Assembly (NCBI GenBank): GCA_963921795.1
Contig: OY997655.1
Coordinates: 6,721,043 to 6,785,042, forward strand
Direction: 5' to 3'
Length of the DNA: 64,000 nucleotides
From: Nannobrachium achirus
Lineage: Eukaryota; Chordata; Actinopteri; Myctophiformes; Myctophidae
This document shows, in pieces, positions 24,172-46,564 of the stretch (position 1 is the first letter of the stretch; each line of letters starts with the position of its first letter). The notes under the pieces were generated by a model that saw nothing but the letters and a program-made list of their open reading frames with translations, was not told where the DNA came from and did no database searches. A program made the position numbers and the translations under genes.

Positions 24172-25983
24172 TAGGGGTGTGTATCCATCCCCTACAAGGC
24201 GATTCGATACGTATCCGATACATGGGCTAACGATTCGATTCGGAAACGATACGGCTTACATACAGAACGATTCGATACGATTCGATACGGTGCAATTTCG
24301 ATACGATTTCGATATGATTTCGATTTTGTGGATTTTATGCGATTCGATTGGATTCGATACGATTCGATACGATACGGTGTGATCTGATACATACGTTTAA
24401 TGAAATATTAATTTTCCATTCAATTAAGAAGCTATAATCTATAAAGTAGCATTGCTGACCTTCAAATAATGGATATCTCATAAAAGACCATGGAATAACA
24501 GAAAATTGTAAAGAAAGATGGATGACAAATCATAAAATAGACACAGACATGTAGATACAAAAAATAATTAATGTAAACTACAAAGCCTACTGACATGGTT
24601 TGAAAATCTGTCTCACACACCCATTTCTAAGAACTTCACTTTAGCAGTTACAGTTGGTCAGGTGGAGAAATATAAAACAAACACACAAAAGGCCTGGCCC
24701 TTCAGGCTTCAGTACAGTGCAATAATTGTACTTTGCAAAGCTGCTATAATAACACTGAAAAACTAAAATACATCCTCACCAATGCCACAGATCAGATCAA
24801 TCCTTAGCAATGCCACAGATCAGATCACCAAATAAAACTAGTAAAAGAGCCTGCTGTTATTCAGTCAATAAGATCATTTCAAAGAGATCCACTTTACAAC
24901 AGTAACAACAGCAGTATAAAGTAGGCTATAAGTGCAACATTTGAAGTCTGGCACACATCATGTCTACTTGTTATCTTATGGCTCTACTGCAGTAGTTCTA
25001 AAAAAAAAATCAATGTCAAGGACCTCCAGTTTGACATGGATCAGGCTGTCTTAAGTTTACCCAAGGGTTCATTAGGGTCCATTTGGTTCCATTTGTACAC
25101 TCCCCTGAGTTACACATACCCAAGGGTTCATTAGGGTCCATTTGGTTCCATTTGTACACTCCCCTGAGTTACACATACCCAAGGGTCCATTTGGTTCCTA
25201 TCATTTCGCCGAGGACCCCCTAGAACTCCCTCAAGGACCCTTGGGGGTCCCCGGACCCCACTTTGAAAACCAATACTCTAGTAGCCCTTTGCCATAAAAG
25301 CTGATGCTGTGATTATTACCTTTGCTGTCGACAAGCGCGGGGACTTCTGATGGTTCTAGTAGAACCGGGTTCTACTGGGAAAAGTGTTATAATTCAATCC
25401 ATTACTGTCGCATTCTTATAAAATCCAAACTTGCGTTTCTCCACTGGAATAATGAATCCATAGTGATGGAACTCAACTAACACGTTGTTGGTTTGTTTAC
25501 AAGTCGCTGTGTGTCGCACATGCAAGCGTCATACACGCTGCATCGGAAGTAGCAGATCTATAAGTTTACAACCCATCCACATGCAACACCCTGTGGGCTT
25601 GTAGATCTGCGGCTTTCCGCAGGACAGTGACTGCAGTACGTAGAAACACAGCTCTATTTGGAGGACAGAGCAGCAGGCAGCCAGGCAGCTTTTTCTTTTT
25701 TTTCTTTCCGTTGCACTCACTGCAGCACTGACTGTGCTAGCAGAGCGCTCACTTTTGAAGTAATGATTTGTAACAGTAAACGATGAGTAAGTAAGTTCAG
25801 AATTTCACAGCAGGTTAATTATTTAATGCTAAAATCCGATTAATCCGATTAATTACTTTAGGACCGATACATCGACCGATACGGCCGCGATTTGGACCGA
25901 TCCGGGTAAACGCGCATCGATGCGGCCGTATCGCTAGTGTTGAAACCGATAATCGATTCATATCGATTTTTTCCGACACCCTT
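24172..25983. mobile_element. Nested MITE-like element with GATTCGATACG repeats
   Basis: TAGGGGTGTGTATCC at the left, CCGACACCCTT at the right; target duplication ACTAAGTAG at 24163-24171 and 25984-25992. The left end is a cluster of CGATTCGATACG words read similarly on both strands. It contains a further (AAGGGTTCATTAGGGTCCATTTGG)-type direct repeat at 25,060-25,190 and a hairpin repeat. Confidence 0.75.
25549..25616. repeat. Covarying hairpin repeat, diverged loop
   Basis: AGTAGCAGATCTATAAGTTTAC on the left, GTGGGCTTGTAGATCTGCGGCT on the right. Arms mismatch at several sites; an older copy. Confidence 0.7.
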
Positions 25984-26458
25984 ACTAAGTAGGCTACACA
26001 TACATAATGAGCATTCATGATTAAATGTTTATTTTCCCTGCAGCGCATCCTGGAGAGAATGTTGAAATTTTATATTTATTCTACACATTTTTACAGCATT
26101 GGAACACGTTAAGAATGTTTGTGTCATGTCTGTCCTCCTACAGAAACCATATTAAAACAAAAAATATATTTTTTCCATTTTCATCCATTTTTTAAAAAAG
26201 CTCCAGGGAGCCACTAGGGCAGCTCTAAAGAGCCGCATGCGGCTCTAGAGCTGCAGGTAGCTGACCCCCGGCTTAGGTCTTAGGACTAGGTGGTTAATGT
26301 ATTGTTGTAATCGTATGATGCATGTGATATGAATGATGTATATATTTTTAGACCTGGATACAGTCATTATACCTGACATTAACTTACAGGTCTACAATAA
26401 TGATATGACCAGCAAAAAAAAAAAAAAGAAGGATAAGCCTGTATTGTAGTGCTGACAA

Positions 26459-26618
<160 letters not shown>

Positions 26619-27322
26619 GTGGAAATGATGGTGCTTAATGAATTTGAGGTCACATGAGTTTTCTAGCTACACAGTGGGTGGATCACTTTACTGCCACAGG
26701 CTCTCACATATTTACAGTACACATTGTTGTCTTTACAGAGGACAGGGTTACTTGAGGACAGGAGGAGATCAAGTTGTACCAACTAAACTAGTTTTATGTT
26801 TGTCAAGGCAGCTTTAATAGTTTACTCTCTTTCTGTTCAGGTAAACAGATATTCTATGTTCATATTTATTTTTTAAAAGCCCTGCAGAAGACTTGGCTTC
26901 GGCCTTATGAAGGCTGTTTACTCTTTTTACACCAAGTGCTTGGATCCTTTTTATCAGAGATTCTGTTGCTTTATTGATTGATTGAATACTTTATTAACAG
27001 TTTGTAGAGACAGGTACAGGGAATTACAGTACAATACAATGTCAGCTAAAATGATTTTTCCAAGAAAGTCTAGATGGCTGTGTACTCAATTCATTGAAAT
27101 ATTTAAAGACATACTATGCTAAAACATCATAACATCATATAAACAAGTAGAAAAGGAACAAAATGTAATATGTTTAGTAAACAGCTGAAGTGTTTTGGGT
27201 TTCTACAAGGGCCAGTTCTTTATCCACAAGCACCTTTTGACTTTTAACTTTTTGTTTTAAATCATGTCTCCGGTGAGCACCTGCATGGTTGCTTTATTCT
27301 CTCAGAGCATAGTTAGCTTAAG
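26619..27322. other. Spacer; LINE 3' tail relic, no gene
   Basis: TTGATTGATTGAATACTTTATTAACAGTTTGTAGAGACAGGTACAG near 26,975 resembles the minus-strand LINE tail seen at 11,194 and 45,057. Otherwise nothing recognised. Confidence 0.4.
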
Positions 27323-27570
27323 ACACTAGAGGTAAAACAGACAAGCAAATTTCCATATCAATATCATAGAAACGGGGTAAATGCATTTGAGTCTTTTGGA
27401 TGTCTCTCATTTCTCTTGTTGTTTTCCCGATCATTCTTTTCTAATGATGTCGTGTCATGTGTGGACATGATCAGATGTTTATAGGAAGGAAACCAGTTTG
27501 ACAACCTTTCTCTCTCTCTGTGTGTCTCTGCACCCAGCTTCACCACTTCATCTCACCAGGACATAGAAAA
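27323..27570. repeat. First copy of a directly repeated block upstream of GIMAP copy B
   Basis: Shares AGAGGTAAAACA, CCATATCAATATCATAGAAAC, TGATGTCGTGTCATGTGTGGAC, GAAACCAGTTTGACAACC and CACCCAGCTTCACCACTTCAT with 28,260-28,470, about 950 bp downstream. Confidence 0.8.
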
Positions 27571-27640
27571 CATTTTAATATCAGGTAGCAACTTGTATCT
27601 GACTCCTCCTCTTCTGACTCCCACCCCGTTCTGTGGAAAC

Positions 27641-27641
<1 letters not shown>

Positions 27642-27739
<98 letters not shown>

Positions 27740-27740
27740 G
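27642..27740. repeat. (TCTG)n microsatellite
   Basis: About 25 near-perfect TCTG units between the two copies of the upstream direct repeat. Confidence 0.95.
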
Positions 27741-28259
27741 CCTGTATGTCTCTCTCCGCCCATCATGTAAGGTTGACGTAACTGCTAGTGGTTCTCAAAC
27801 AGTTTTATTCATCTATTTCAAAGACCTGCCTGTTTGTTTGCTGGCTGCCTCGTTGGTTGCCTGCGTGTTTGCTGGCTGCCTGCTTGTGGTGCCCGCTCAC
27901 CTCATCCTCACAGACTGGTATTGTGCCATGCCACCCATACTGTACTGTACCCCCCCCCCCCTATACTGTATGTGTGAATTAAAGGGATAGTTCTCCCCAA
28001 AAATGTATTTTTTCTTATTGATTACTCACCCCATGGAGACTTGAATTCAAATGCAGACAGGAAAATGTAAAAAGGTTTTTAAAGGGATAGTTCACCCAAA
28101 AAAATAACGTATTTATTTGTTTTTGTTGCATTCCTAAGCCAATAATTTCATTAGACTCATTGTGTCTCCATAGGGAACCACTGCTGGTCATCACATGATT
28201 GGATTGTGAATGCAACAAAACAAATAAATACGTTTTTGGGTGAGGTGAACTGTCCCACT

Positions 28260-28470
28260 AGACTAGAGGTAAAACAATGTACAATGTTTTAAGTTCCATA
28301 TCAATATCATAGAAACGGGTGAAATGCATTTGTGTCTTTTGGACGTATCTCATTCTTTTTCTAATGATGTCGTGTCATGTGTGGACATGATCTGATGTTT
28401 ATGTGGGAAGGAAACCAGTTTGACAACCTCTCTCTCTGCACCCAGCTTCACCACTTCATTTAACTGACTC
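28260..28470. repeat. Second copy of the upstream direct repeat
   Basis: Diverged by scattered substitutions and small indels from 27,323-27,570. Lies about 300 bp before the putative first exon of GIMAP copy B. Confidence 0.8.
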
Positions 28471-28475
28471 CTCCT

Positions 28476-28478
<3 letters not shown>

Positions 28479-28516
<38 letters not shown>

Positions 28517-28543
28517 CCCCCCCCCCCCCCCCCCCCCCCCCCC

Positions 28544-28619
<76 letters not shown>

Positions 28620-28660
28620 CCCGCCCCTCTCTCTCTCTCTCTCTCTCTCCCCCCGCCCAT
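28479..28660. repeat. (CT)n with (C)n runs
   Basis: Homopyrimidine tract with a poly-C run of about 28; may form H-DNA. Located upstream of the putative transcription start of GIMAP copy B. Confidence 0.9.
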
Positions 28661-28769
28661 CTTCTCTCGCCTCTTCTTTCTAAACAGGTAAATGAATCTT
28701 GCATCTGACACAGTGCAATCTGGCAAGCCATCGTCAAAGAAAAGTTCGGTCGCTCTTTTCACTTGACTG

Positions 28770-28905
28770 GAGCTCAGTTGTAACTCGAGCTAGGCTGTTC
28801 TTGAGAGACTAGACACAGTGAGACTCCAGTTCAACTACAGAACAACTTATAGACCAAAGCTCATTCTACTGACGACCACCGTGGACCAACAGGACTCGTT
28901 GACAG
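28770..28905 (+). promoter_or_regulatory. Putative 5' noncoding exon of GIMAP copy B
   Basis: Non-repetitive, stop-rich leader ending GTTGACAG|GTAAGG, a strong donor. The next plausible acceptor is TTTTACAG at 33,016, starting the ATG exon. Start of the exon is not defined by the sequence and no TATA box is convincing. Inference only. Confidence 0.4.
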
Positions 28906-30004
28906 GTAAGGACTGAACCAGTTTATTTATGTATTTAATTATTTATATGTTTATTTGACAGGGACAATAAAAAACAATGTATGAAAACATGAAACCGTTG
29001 CCTTGTATATACAGTATATACTATAGGGTTTATAGCCAAGGCTAATTTGCAACCCCAGTCCCTGGTTTGGCCTTTCTATACAAATATATACCTAAAAAGT
29101 CTATTTCAAAAAGTACATGCATGAAGCTCTAATCTAAAAAAGTACAACTTCTGTACAAAATCAACAACATTCCCAAATCACAGTTAGAAAGCAATGACAT
29201 TAACATTTTAAAATGTGCCTACATATGTTCACAGCTTTGGTTTGATTTTAAACAACATTTAACCTTTCATAAAATATTTTGAGGTCATTTTCTTTTTTTT
29301 TCATTTTTTTTTTTCAGTTGGTATGGCATTCCACAAGTGTATCCCTTTTACTGAATTAATACGATGACTGACCAACAGTGGTGCTGTGCATTGCTACCTT
29401 GTGGTCGCCATTTGCTGATCCCCTTGGGATTCTATTTGTACCTGTCTGTCCCTTTCACCTGAGGACAAAGTACTGCTGGGGCAAGAAAAAACAATCACAC
29501 GTTTGATGGTGTTACATTGTACAATAGAACTGTATGACTGTATACATTATACTGGTAGTATAAGATGATGCTTTTAAGAAGATGTTTGTGAAAACGGATC
29601 ATATCAGGTGTTTCACTAGGATGGTGTGGCAGTCTGTGCTTCTGAACATTATAGACTGGACTGGGATCAGTTCACTTTGCAGGTTGATCTGGGTCTGTAG
29701 AGAGGATATGGAAAGTGTGTTTGCTGTACTTGCTGTACCCACTGTGCGTGCGTGCAGGCGGGCGCGTGGGCGGGCAGGTGTGTGTTCGTGTGTGCGGGCG
29801 AGCAGGCGTGCACATGTTCAAATGACCAGATACAGTAGGCGGGCTCCATATCAGATCAGAGCACTGAACAGTACGCGATTATTTCTACCATAGGAGACGG
29901 TGTTGCGTAAATTAGAAGGCGCGGCTTGTGATTGGCTGGAGCGGAGGTCTGGAGCGCTCGGCTGTGGTCACTTGGATCGCGCTGGTGTGAATGTTAACCT
30001 CTAT
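28906..30004. other. Probable intron 1 of GIMAP copy B, no gene
   Basis: AT-rich, with a T-run at 29,290-29,315 and a GC-rich patch GGCGCGTGGGCGGGCAGG at 29,760. The patch at 29,915-29,985 (CTTGTGATTGGCTGGAGCGG, GTCACTTGGATCGCGC) recurs at 40,905-40,960 in the copy B-specific insertion. Confidence 0.4.
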
Positions 30005-30170
30005 GCCTAAACCTAACCCAAACCCTAACTCTAAACCTCAGTAAAACTATGCCTAACCTTAACGCAAATCCTAACCTCAGTAAAACTATGCCTAACTCTA
30101 ACTCTAATCCTAACCCTAAACCTAACCTCAGTAAAACTATGCCTAAACCTAACCCTAACCTCAGTAACCC
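30005..30170. repeat. Telomere-like CCTAACC variant repeat
   Basis: Mixed CCTAAC, CCTAAAC and CAGTAAAACTATGCCTAA units. The reverse complement of the same mixture (TTTAGGCATAGTTTTACTGAGG) is at 48,715-48,790, so this is a dispersed repeat and not a telomere. Confidence 0.7.
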
Positions 30171-30796
30171 TGACGCTGGCGAGTAGCCATCGCTGGTGAA
30201 CGGAAAAGAAGCGCTCCTTCCCCCACTGTCTGTCTCCTACAGTAGGAATAATAGCGAACAGTACATAGAAACCCCCCATTGATTCCGGTCCCCATCCGGA
30301 ATCAATGGGGGTAAATGTACTGTAATCAATTTGTTGTCTTACGAATAAGACAAATACAAAGAAATATTATTGAACTCGAGTCTCCATGGCGTGAGTAATC
30401 AATAGAAAAAAAGTCATTTTGGGGGTAACTACTCCTTTAACTTCTGAGATTAGTTTGTTGAGATGAACCGATGCAAGTCGTCCGGAACGAACGTGCATCC
30501 CCTGGTTTTTAAGTCACTCATGTCTGTAGATCTGGGTTGAAATGGTTTCACAGTGATGTGTTCACTGATTACATTCCAACAGGTTGATGTTTACATGCAG
30601 TAAATGACAGACAGTGAGGAATGTGCTCTGACTGACTATCACATACTGCAGTGGTTCTCAACATGTGGGTCGGGGTCCCCAGATGACAGTGAAATGACAA
30701 TTTAAGGATTTGTAATGCCTATTATTTACCTATTAACCTATTACCTAAATGAACCCAATTTAAAATCCAATGAACACACAAACACACAGAGAGTCT

Positions 30797-31092
30797 GAAT
30801 TCGTGCATCCAGGCTGTAAATAGTTAAATCAGTAGGTCTAGTGTCAACACACTAATATAATGTAAACAGTTAAATCAGTAGGCCTAGTGTCAACACACTA
30901 ATATAATGTAAACAGTTAAATCAGTAGGTCTAGTGTCAACACACTAATATAATGTAAATAGTTAAATCAGTAGGTCTAGTGTCAACACACTAATATAATG
31001 TAAATAGTTAAATCAGTAGGTCTAGTGTCAACACACTAATAAAATGTAAATAGTTAAATCAGTAGGTCTAGTGTCAACACACTAATATAATG
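30797..31092. repeat. 46-bp tandem repeat, about six units
   Basis: Units contain TAAATCAGTAGGTCTAGTGT and CAACACACTAATATAATG; very similar to each other, so recently expanded. Confidence 0.9.
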
Positions 31093-31167
31093 TCAGAGAA
31101 GCGTTACATGTGAGATTAGATTAGATTAGTTTATTTCAGTCATTCTTGTGGCATCATACACATTTTT

Positions 31168-31731
31168 GCCAGACCCATGAAATGGGTAGGCCTACATAAG
31201 CAAATGTCGGTCTGTCCGGTTTTTCTCCATAGATGGTCATGATGATGACATGATGATGACATGAGGGAGGGATAGACCGACAGACAAAGCCTTCATGTCA
31301 TCACAATGACATGAGGGAGGGACAGACCGACAGACAAAGCAAAAGGCTTTGTCTGTCGGTCTGTCCCTCCCTCTTTTCTCCATATTTGGTCACAATGATG
31401 TCACAAATGATGATGATATGAGGGAGGGACAGACAGCCTATAAAGGGACAGACAGCCTATAAATGTACCATTAAATTTATAGGCCCAGAGGGTTGGCAGA
31501 ACCGGGGTCTGGCACAACCAGGTTGACCTGGTCTAGTTTTTTGTAGAGAATACAAAGAAACTAGACCAGGTCAACCTGGTTGTGCCAGACCCCCTGTCTG
31601 TCATCATCATTTATGACATCATGCCTTTTGTAGGCATGTCATCATCATGTCATCATCATATATACCCTTTATATAGAAAACCCGGACCGACATTTGCTTA
31701 TGTAGGCCTACCCATTTCATGGGTCTGGCAA
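31168..31731. mobile_element. Foldback element with nested long inverted repeats
   Basis: Outer arms of about 50 bp: TGCCAGACCCATGAAATGGG at the left matches CCCATTTCATGGGTCTGGCA at the right. Inside lie two further hairpins: GAGGGAGGGACAGACCGACA... at 31,313-31,372 and GGTCTGGCACAACCAGGTTG... at 31,505-31,593. No ORF. Confidence 0.8.
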
Positions 31732-32167
31732 ATACAAAAAAAAAAAAAAAAAAAAAAATAGAGCCACATAGGAGGATGATGATGGTTGATGTTTTATGCC
31801 CATATTTGGAGATCCCTGTCCCAAAGTCATCAATATTAAGGACATATCTGGGAATGGCCATATATGGGCATGTTTTGACATAACATTGTTGACTAACATG
31901 CAGGGGTCTCCATATATGGGTAACTGATCCGATATACATCACTGGCCAGATGGCCAAGAATTGGCGCAACCTCGCCCTTTAGGGCGACGTTGCATGTCGC
32001 CCTGAGGCGTCTTACTAATTGCATTACAGTATGTTGTGGTATCGCTGGTGGACAGTGACTAAGTACTTTTTCTTCTAAAGTATATCTGTATCTAAAGTAT
32101 CTGTTACTTTAGAATTGTATTTACATTTGGGATACTTTCACAGGATAAATATTAGACAAATATTAAA
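31732..32167. other. Spacer, poly-A run and no gene
   Basis: Poly-A of about 24 at 31,736, then CCATATATGGGCATG-type palindromic words (31,855-31,920). Nothing coding. Confidence 0.4.
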
Positions 32168-32565
32168 TAGGGCTGGGACTTTAACTGATTAATTGCGATT
32201 AATTAATTACAGAAAATTAACGCGATTAAAAGAATTAACGCATTTTAATCGCACTTAGTTTTTGCACCACAGAACCTTCAGTTTCGGGCATACCGATCAT
32301 AGCGATGCACCAACCCAGAAGAGACAACAAACGCAAAGGGAGAAGTAGCCGATCAGAGTGCTTTGCTTGGCCCAGTGGATGCGAAATTTAGATTAAAAAA
32401 ACTCACTCGTTGATTCACTCGTACAACAAAATGTGTTTTAATTGAAAAAAAAAATGCTTCTCGGGTCAAATATTAATATGCGATTGAAATGCGATTAATT
32501 GCGATTAATTAATTACAAAGCCTGTAATTAATTTGATTAATTTTTTTAATCGCATCCCAGCCCTA
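32168..32565. mobile_element. hAT-like MITE, 398 bp
   Basis: Termini TAGGGCTGGGAC and ATCCCAGCCCTA; perfect 8-bp duplication ATATTAAA at 32160-32167 and 32566-32573. The interior is rich in GATTAATTGCGATTAA words facing each other. Confidence 0.9.
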
Positions 32566-32631
32566 ATATTAAACTTTTGAGACTTATGCACATTAAGCAC
32601 TAATCACTAAACCCCTTTTTTAAATTTAGTG

Positions 32632-32725
32632 AAAATAGCAGATCTAAAAGCATACGCGTTCAACGTGTCGCATACAAGGTGTTGCGATGCAACGCGTTGC
32701 GAGCGTGTAGATCTGCTATTTTTAA
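32632..32725. repeat. Hairpin repeat with enlarged loop
   Basis: AAAATAGCAGATCTAAAAGC on the left and GAGCGTGTAGATCTGCTATTTT on the right; the loop has its own CAACGTGTCGCA/TGCGATGCAACGCGTTG pairing. Lies in intron 1 of GIMAP copy B, outside the adjacent MITE. Confidence 0.8.
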
Positions 32726-33039
32726 TATTTATTGTTATTCTTTTAAAATGTCTGGAAAATATCTGAATTGTTTTGCAAATGTCTAATTATTAACACAGCA
32801 ATGAAACACTGTACTCACTTTACTTTAACTTCAATTTAACTCCATTACAAACATGACCAAGAGTATCTACTGTATACTTAGACTCAAGAACTGGGGTTGA
32901 GTGTCCAGTGTCCACAACTGTTATTATATAGTCAAATGTGTGATCTAACAGTAATGACAACAAAACAATAATAACAGCAGATTATTGTGACTTACTGTAA
33001 TGTTACTGTTTTACAGTTCAAACAACAGCTGTAGACAGG

Positions 33040-44133
<11,094 letters not shown>

Positions 44134-44187
44134 ATAAAACTTTAGGCTTGATTTATACTTTGTTGCATGCTGGTGTCACGCAGCAAA

Positions 44188-44212
44188 GTAGCAGATCTAC
44201 AAGCTCACACGA
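44188..44212. repeat. Half-hairpin (left arm only)
   Basis: AGCAGATCTACAAGCTCACAC, paralogue of 10,625-10,652. Confidence 0.7.
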
Positions 44213-44364
44213 TGTCATGTGCATTGTTGTTCTTTTCAGTGTACTGAAACGTTCAAATCAGTTTACATTTGAGTTGTACAGATGAAAATAGTTGTCTATA
44301 TATGATATACTATAGTATATGATATTGTATTGTAAATAAGTCAGTTGTTTTGTAAATAATACAG

Positions 44365-44370
44365 AATAAA
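44365..44370 (+). terminator. Probable poly(A) signal AATAAA of GIMAP copy B
   Basis: About 230 bases after the stop, conserved with copy A. Confidence 0.55.
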
Positions 44371-44500
44371 ATATACATACATCCAGCTGATGAATCACGC
44401 TGATATTTGATTTTCTCTTTTCAGTCAAGGATGACATGTTGATAATGAATTTTCCACAAATCTCACATCAGTCGGGCTCTGAACATTACAATGTTACAAT

Positions 44501-44863
44501 TAGGGATGTCCCGATCACATTTTCTTTGCTGCTGATCCCGATCACATATTTTCGCTCCCGATTCGCTCCCGATCCTTCCCGATCCGATCTTTCGGCAATG
44601 CATTATAGGAAAATAAAATAAAAAATGCTTTTATGTCGTCCGTTAAGGTTGTTTCTTTATTTTAAGTATCCCTTCCCAGTTTCTTTTTTCACTTAGTGCA
44701 GCATTGTATCACAACAAATTAAAAATAAAACTCATCAGCTTATATATTTTTTAAATATATAAAGACAAGGTTTTTCCCGATTGTTTTCTCCCGATTCCGA
44801 TCTTTTGAAATCGGCCTCTATCTCCCCGATTTCCGATCTCCCAATCCGATCGGGACATTCCTA
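44501..44863. mobile_element. hAT-like MITE, 363 bp, copy B only
   Basis: Termini TAGGGATGTCCCGATC and GATCGGGACATTCCTA; perfect 8-bp duplication GTTACAAT at 44493-44500 and 44864-44871; empty site at about 10,923 in copy A. GATCCCGATC words repeat inside. Confidence 0.92.
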
Positions 44864-45056
44864 GTTACAATGGATACATTTACAACCATGTGAGCTTTTA
44901 TTGAAGAGATTTATACATGAGTATCTTTGATTAGCATGGTTGTCAAGCACAGCATTTGTTTGCTAACACTTCAGATCCAGATGTGTGCACAGCTGGGAGG
45001 AGCAGGAGTCAGGACATGTGTTCCAGCGTTGCGCACACCTCACTCTGTTAGCCTGG

Positions 45057-45272
45057 TTTGATTGATTGATTGATTGATTGATTGAAGACTTTATTAGAAG
45101 TTTGCATAGGAAAAGCTACAGTTTCATTACAGTACAGTTCACTGGTATGCCTACAAGGTCAACTAAAAGGATACACCCAATTTCAATTGAGATTTCTTTT
45201 ACCTTTTTTTTCTTTTTTTCTTTTTGAACACATATAACATTGAATGACAGATAGAGATAGATAGATAGATAT

Positions 45273-45305
<33 letters not shown>

Positions 45306-45400
45306 ACACAGTAGGTATGCAGAATATCATCTGAAAAAACAATCAGACATCAAAACAGTGGTAAATCACAATGCTACATAAATGGTATTTACAATAGAAG
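45057..45400 (-). mobile_element. LINE 3'-end relic with (TGAT)n and (GATA)n
   Basis: TTGATTGATTGAAGACTTTATTAGAAG on the plus strand is the reverse of an AATAAAGTCTTCAATCAATCA 3' tail. An internal GATA expansion at 45,255-45,304 is absent from copy A. Confidence 0.55.
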
Positions 45401-45444
45401 GGTCAGGGGGAGGTAAGAATGGGCTTTGTTTAAATGTACCCGTT

Positions 45445-45615
45445 TTGAGTAGCAGGTGATCAGGTTACTGTAGGCCTACATCTCCTTCTAGTAGCAGGTG
45501 ATCAGGTTACTGTAGGCCTACATCTCCTTCTAGTAGCAGGTGATCAGGTTACTGTAGGCCTACATCTCCTTCTAGTAGCAGGTGATCAGGTTACTGTAGG
45601 CCTACATCTCCTACC
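45445..45615. repeat. 42-bp tandem repeat, four units, expanded only in copy B
   Basis: AGTAGCAGGTGATCAGGTTACTGTAGGCCTACATCTCC units; copy A has one unit near 11,527. Confidence 0.9.
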
Positions 45616-45911
45616 TGGGATTGATTGGAACCTTGGTCCACAATGAGAGCGTGTCTGCAGTAGCCCTTGTCAACCAGTAGGTGTCCTACCTGACCACAGA
45701 GGGTAATTAAATGTCAGAGCAGGGAGTCCACTGCAGATTAAACAGAGTTCAACAACACTAGTTGACATCAGTCAAATAACATTGAGAAAACATCCAAGTT
45801 TCAATTCCCAATTAATTAATTGACTGTCACTTGATCTAGATTAGTTTTTCTTATTATTGTATTGTATTTTATGTACAGTATAGGCTACATAGTCACCTGG
45901 CTACATATTCA

Positions 45912-45979
45912 ACAGCAGATCTACAAGCTCACAACGCGTAGCTTCGCGCAGCATTGAGAGCTTGTAGATCGGCTATTTT
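45912..45979. repeat. Covarying hairpin repeat
   Basis: Loop AACGCGTAGCTTCGCGCAGCATT differs from copy A (12,091-12,163) while both outer arms are the same. Confidence 0.8.
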
Positions 45980-46329
45980 CACCATGCACGTCTTCATTTA
46001 TATTATATTTTATTCATGGAATTTCTTAGATGTGTTTGCTTGTTTGTTTATTTGTATAATCTTTTTAAAATAATGTTTAAAATAGGGCTAAAATAATATA
46101 TTTCAAAAGGTCTTCCATCTTTTGAAATATAGGCTATATTTAATTTTTTTGTAGGAAAAGAAAATATATATATATATATTTTTTTCTTTACTCGAGACGA
46201 CCCACTGTTTGGGAACCAGTAATTTGTTTCATGGACTTTGTTTTGTATAATATAATATAACATTTTGTTTTGAATAATATCACGTTTGTCTCCAGAACTG
46301 CAAGTGTAGTGAGTTGTGTGAGGGGGACA

Positions 46330-46564
46330 CAGTTAGTGGTTGCACCTCTTGAGAGGAGCAGCGGGAGCAGAGAGTTTGACACATACAGTACAGTTTATTC
46401 ACCAAAGTTTGTTTTGTTCTATTAAAGTTTAAAACGTCTCAAAGTGAAAACTACATCGTTTATTTAACTAACTAACTGGTTGACAGACTTATTCCCAGCT
46501 CTGTGTGTGTGCAGCCCGCCCGTCTGTTGTGTTGGACGCTTGGTTGTCATTCACAGACATCGAG
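46330..46564 (+). promoter_or_regulatory. Putative 5' noncoding exon of kelch-like copy B
   Basis: The conserved non-repeat block ends GACATCGAG|GTATGT. The next acceptor CTCTGCAG lies at 48,077, before the ATG exon. The block is conserved in copy A but the donor is deleted there. Start undefined; inferred only from the splice signal and conservation. Confidence 0.35.

Larger units (their letters stand above)
24013..26270. mobile_element. hAT-like element (2.26 kb) with nested insertions
   Basis: Termini CAGGGGTCGGCAACCC and GTAGCTGACCCCCG; 8-bp flanks GCTTAGGC (24005-24012) and GCTTAGGT (26271-26278). The original element is only about 450 bp (GAGCCATATTG and AGAGCCGCATGCGGCTCTAG words at the ends); the rest is the nested insertion at 24,172-25,983. 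Confidence 0.8.

Noticed and set aside
29582-29893. 103-aa ORF with Arg/Cys-rich C-terminus
   Set aside because: The C-terminal part is read from GCGTGCGGGCG-type low-complexity DNA; no conservation or domain is visible.
30005-30170. Chromosome end or telomere fusion
   Set aside because: Units are degenerate and mixed with other words, and the same mixture recurs elsewhere in the window as a dispersed repeat.
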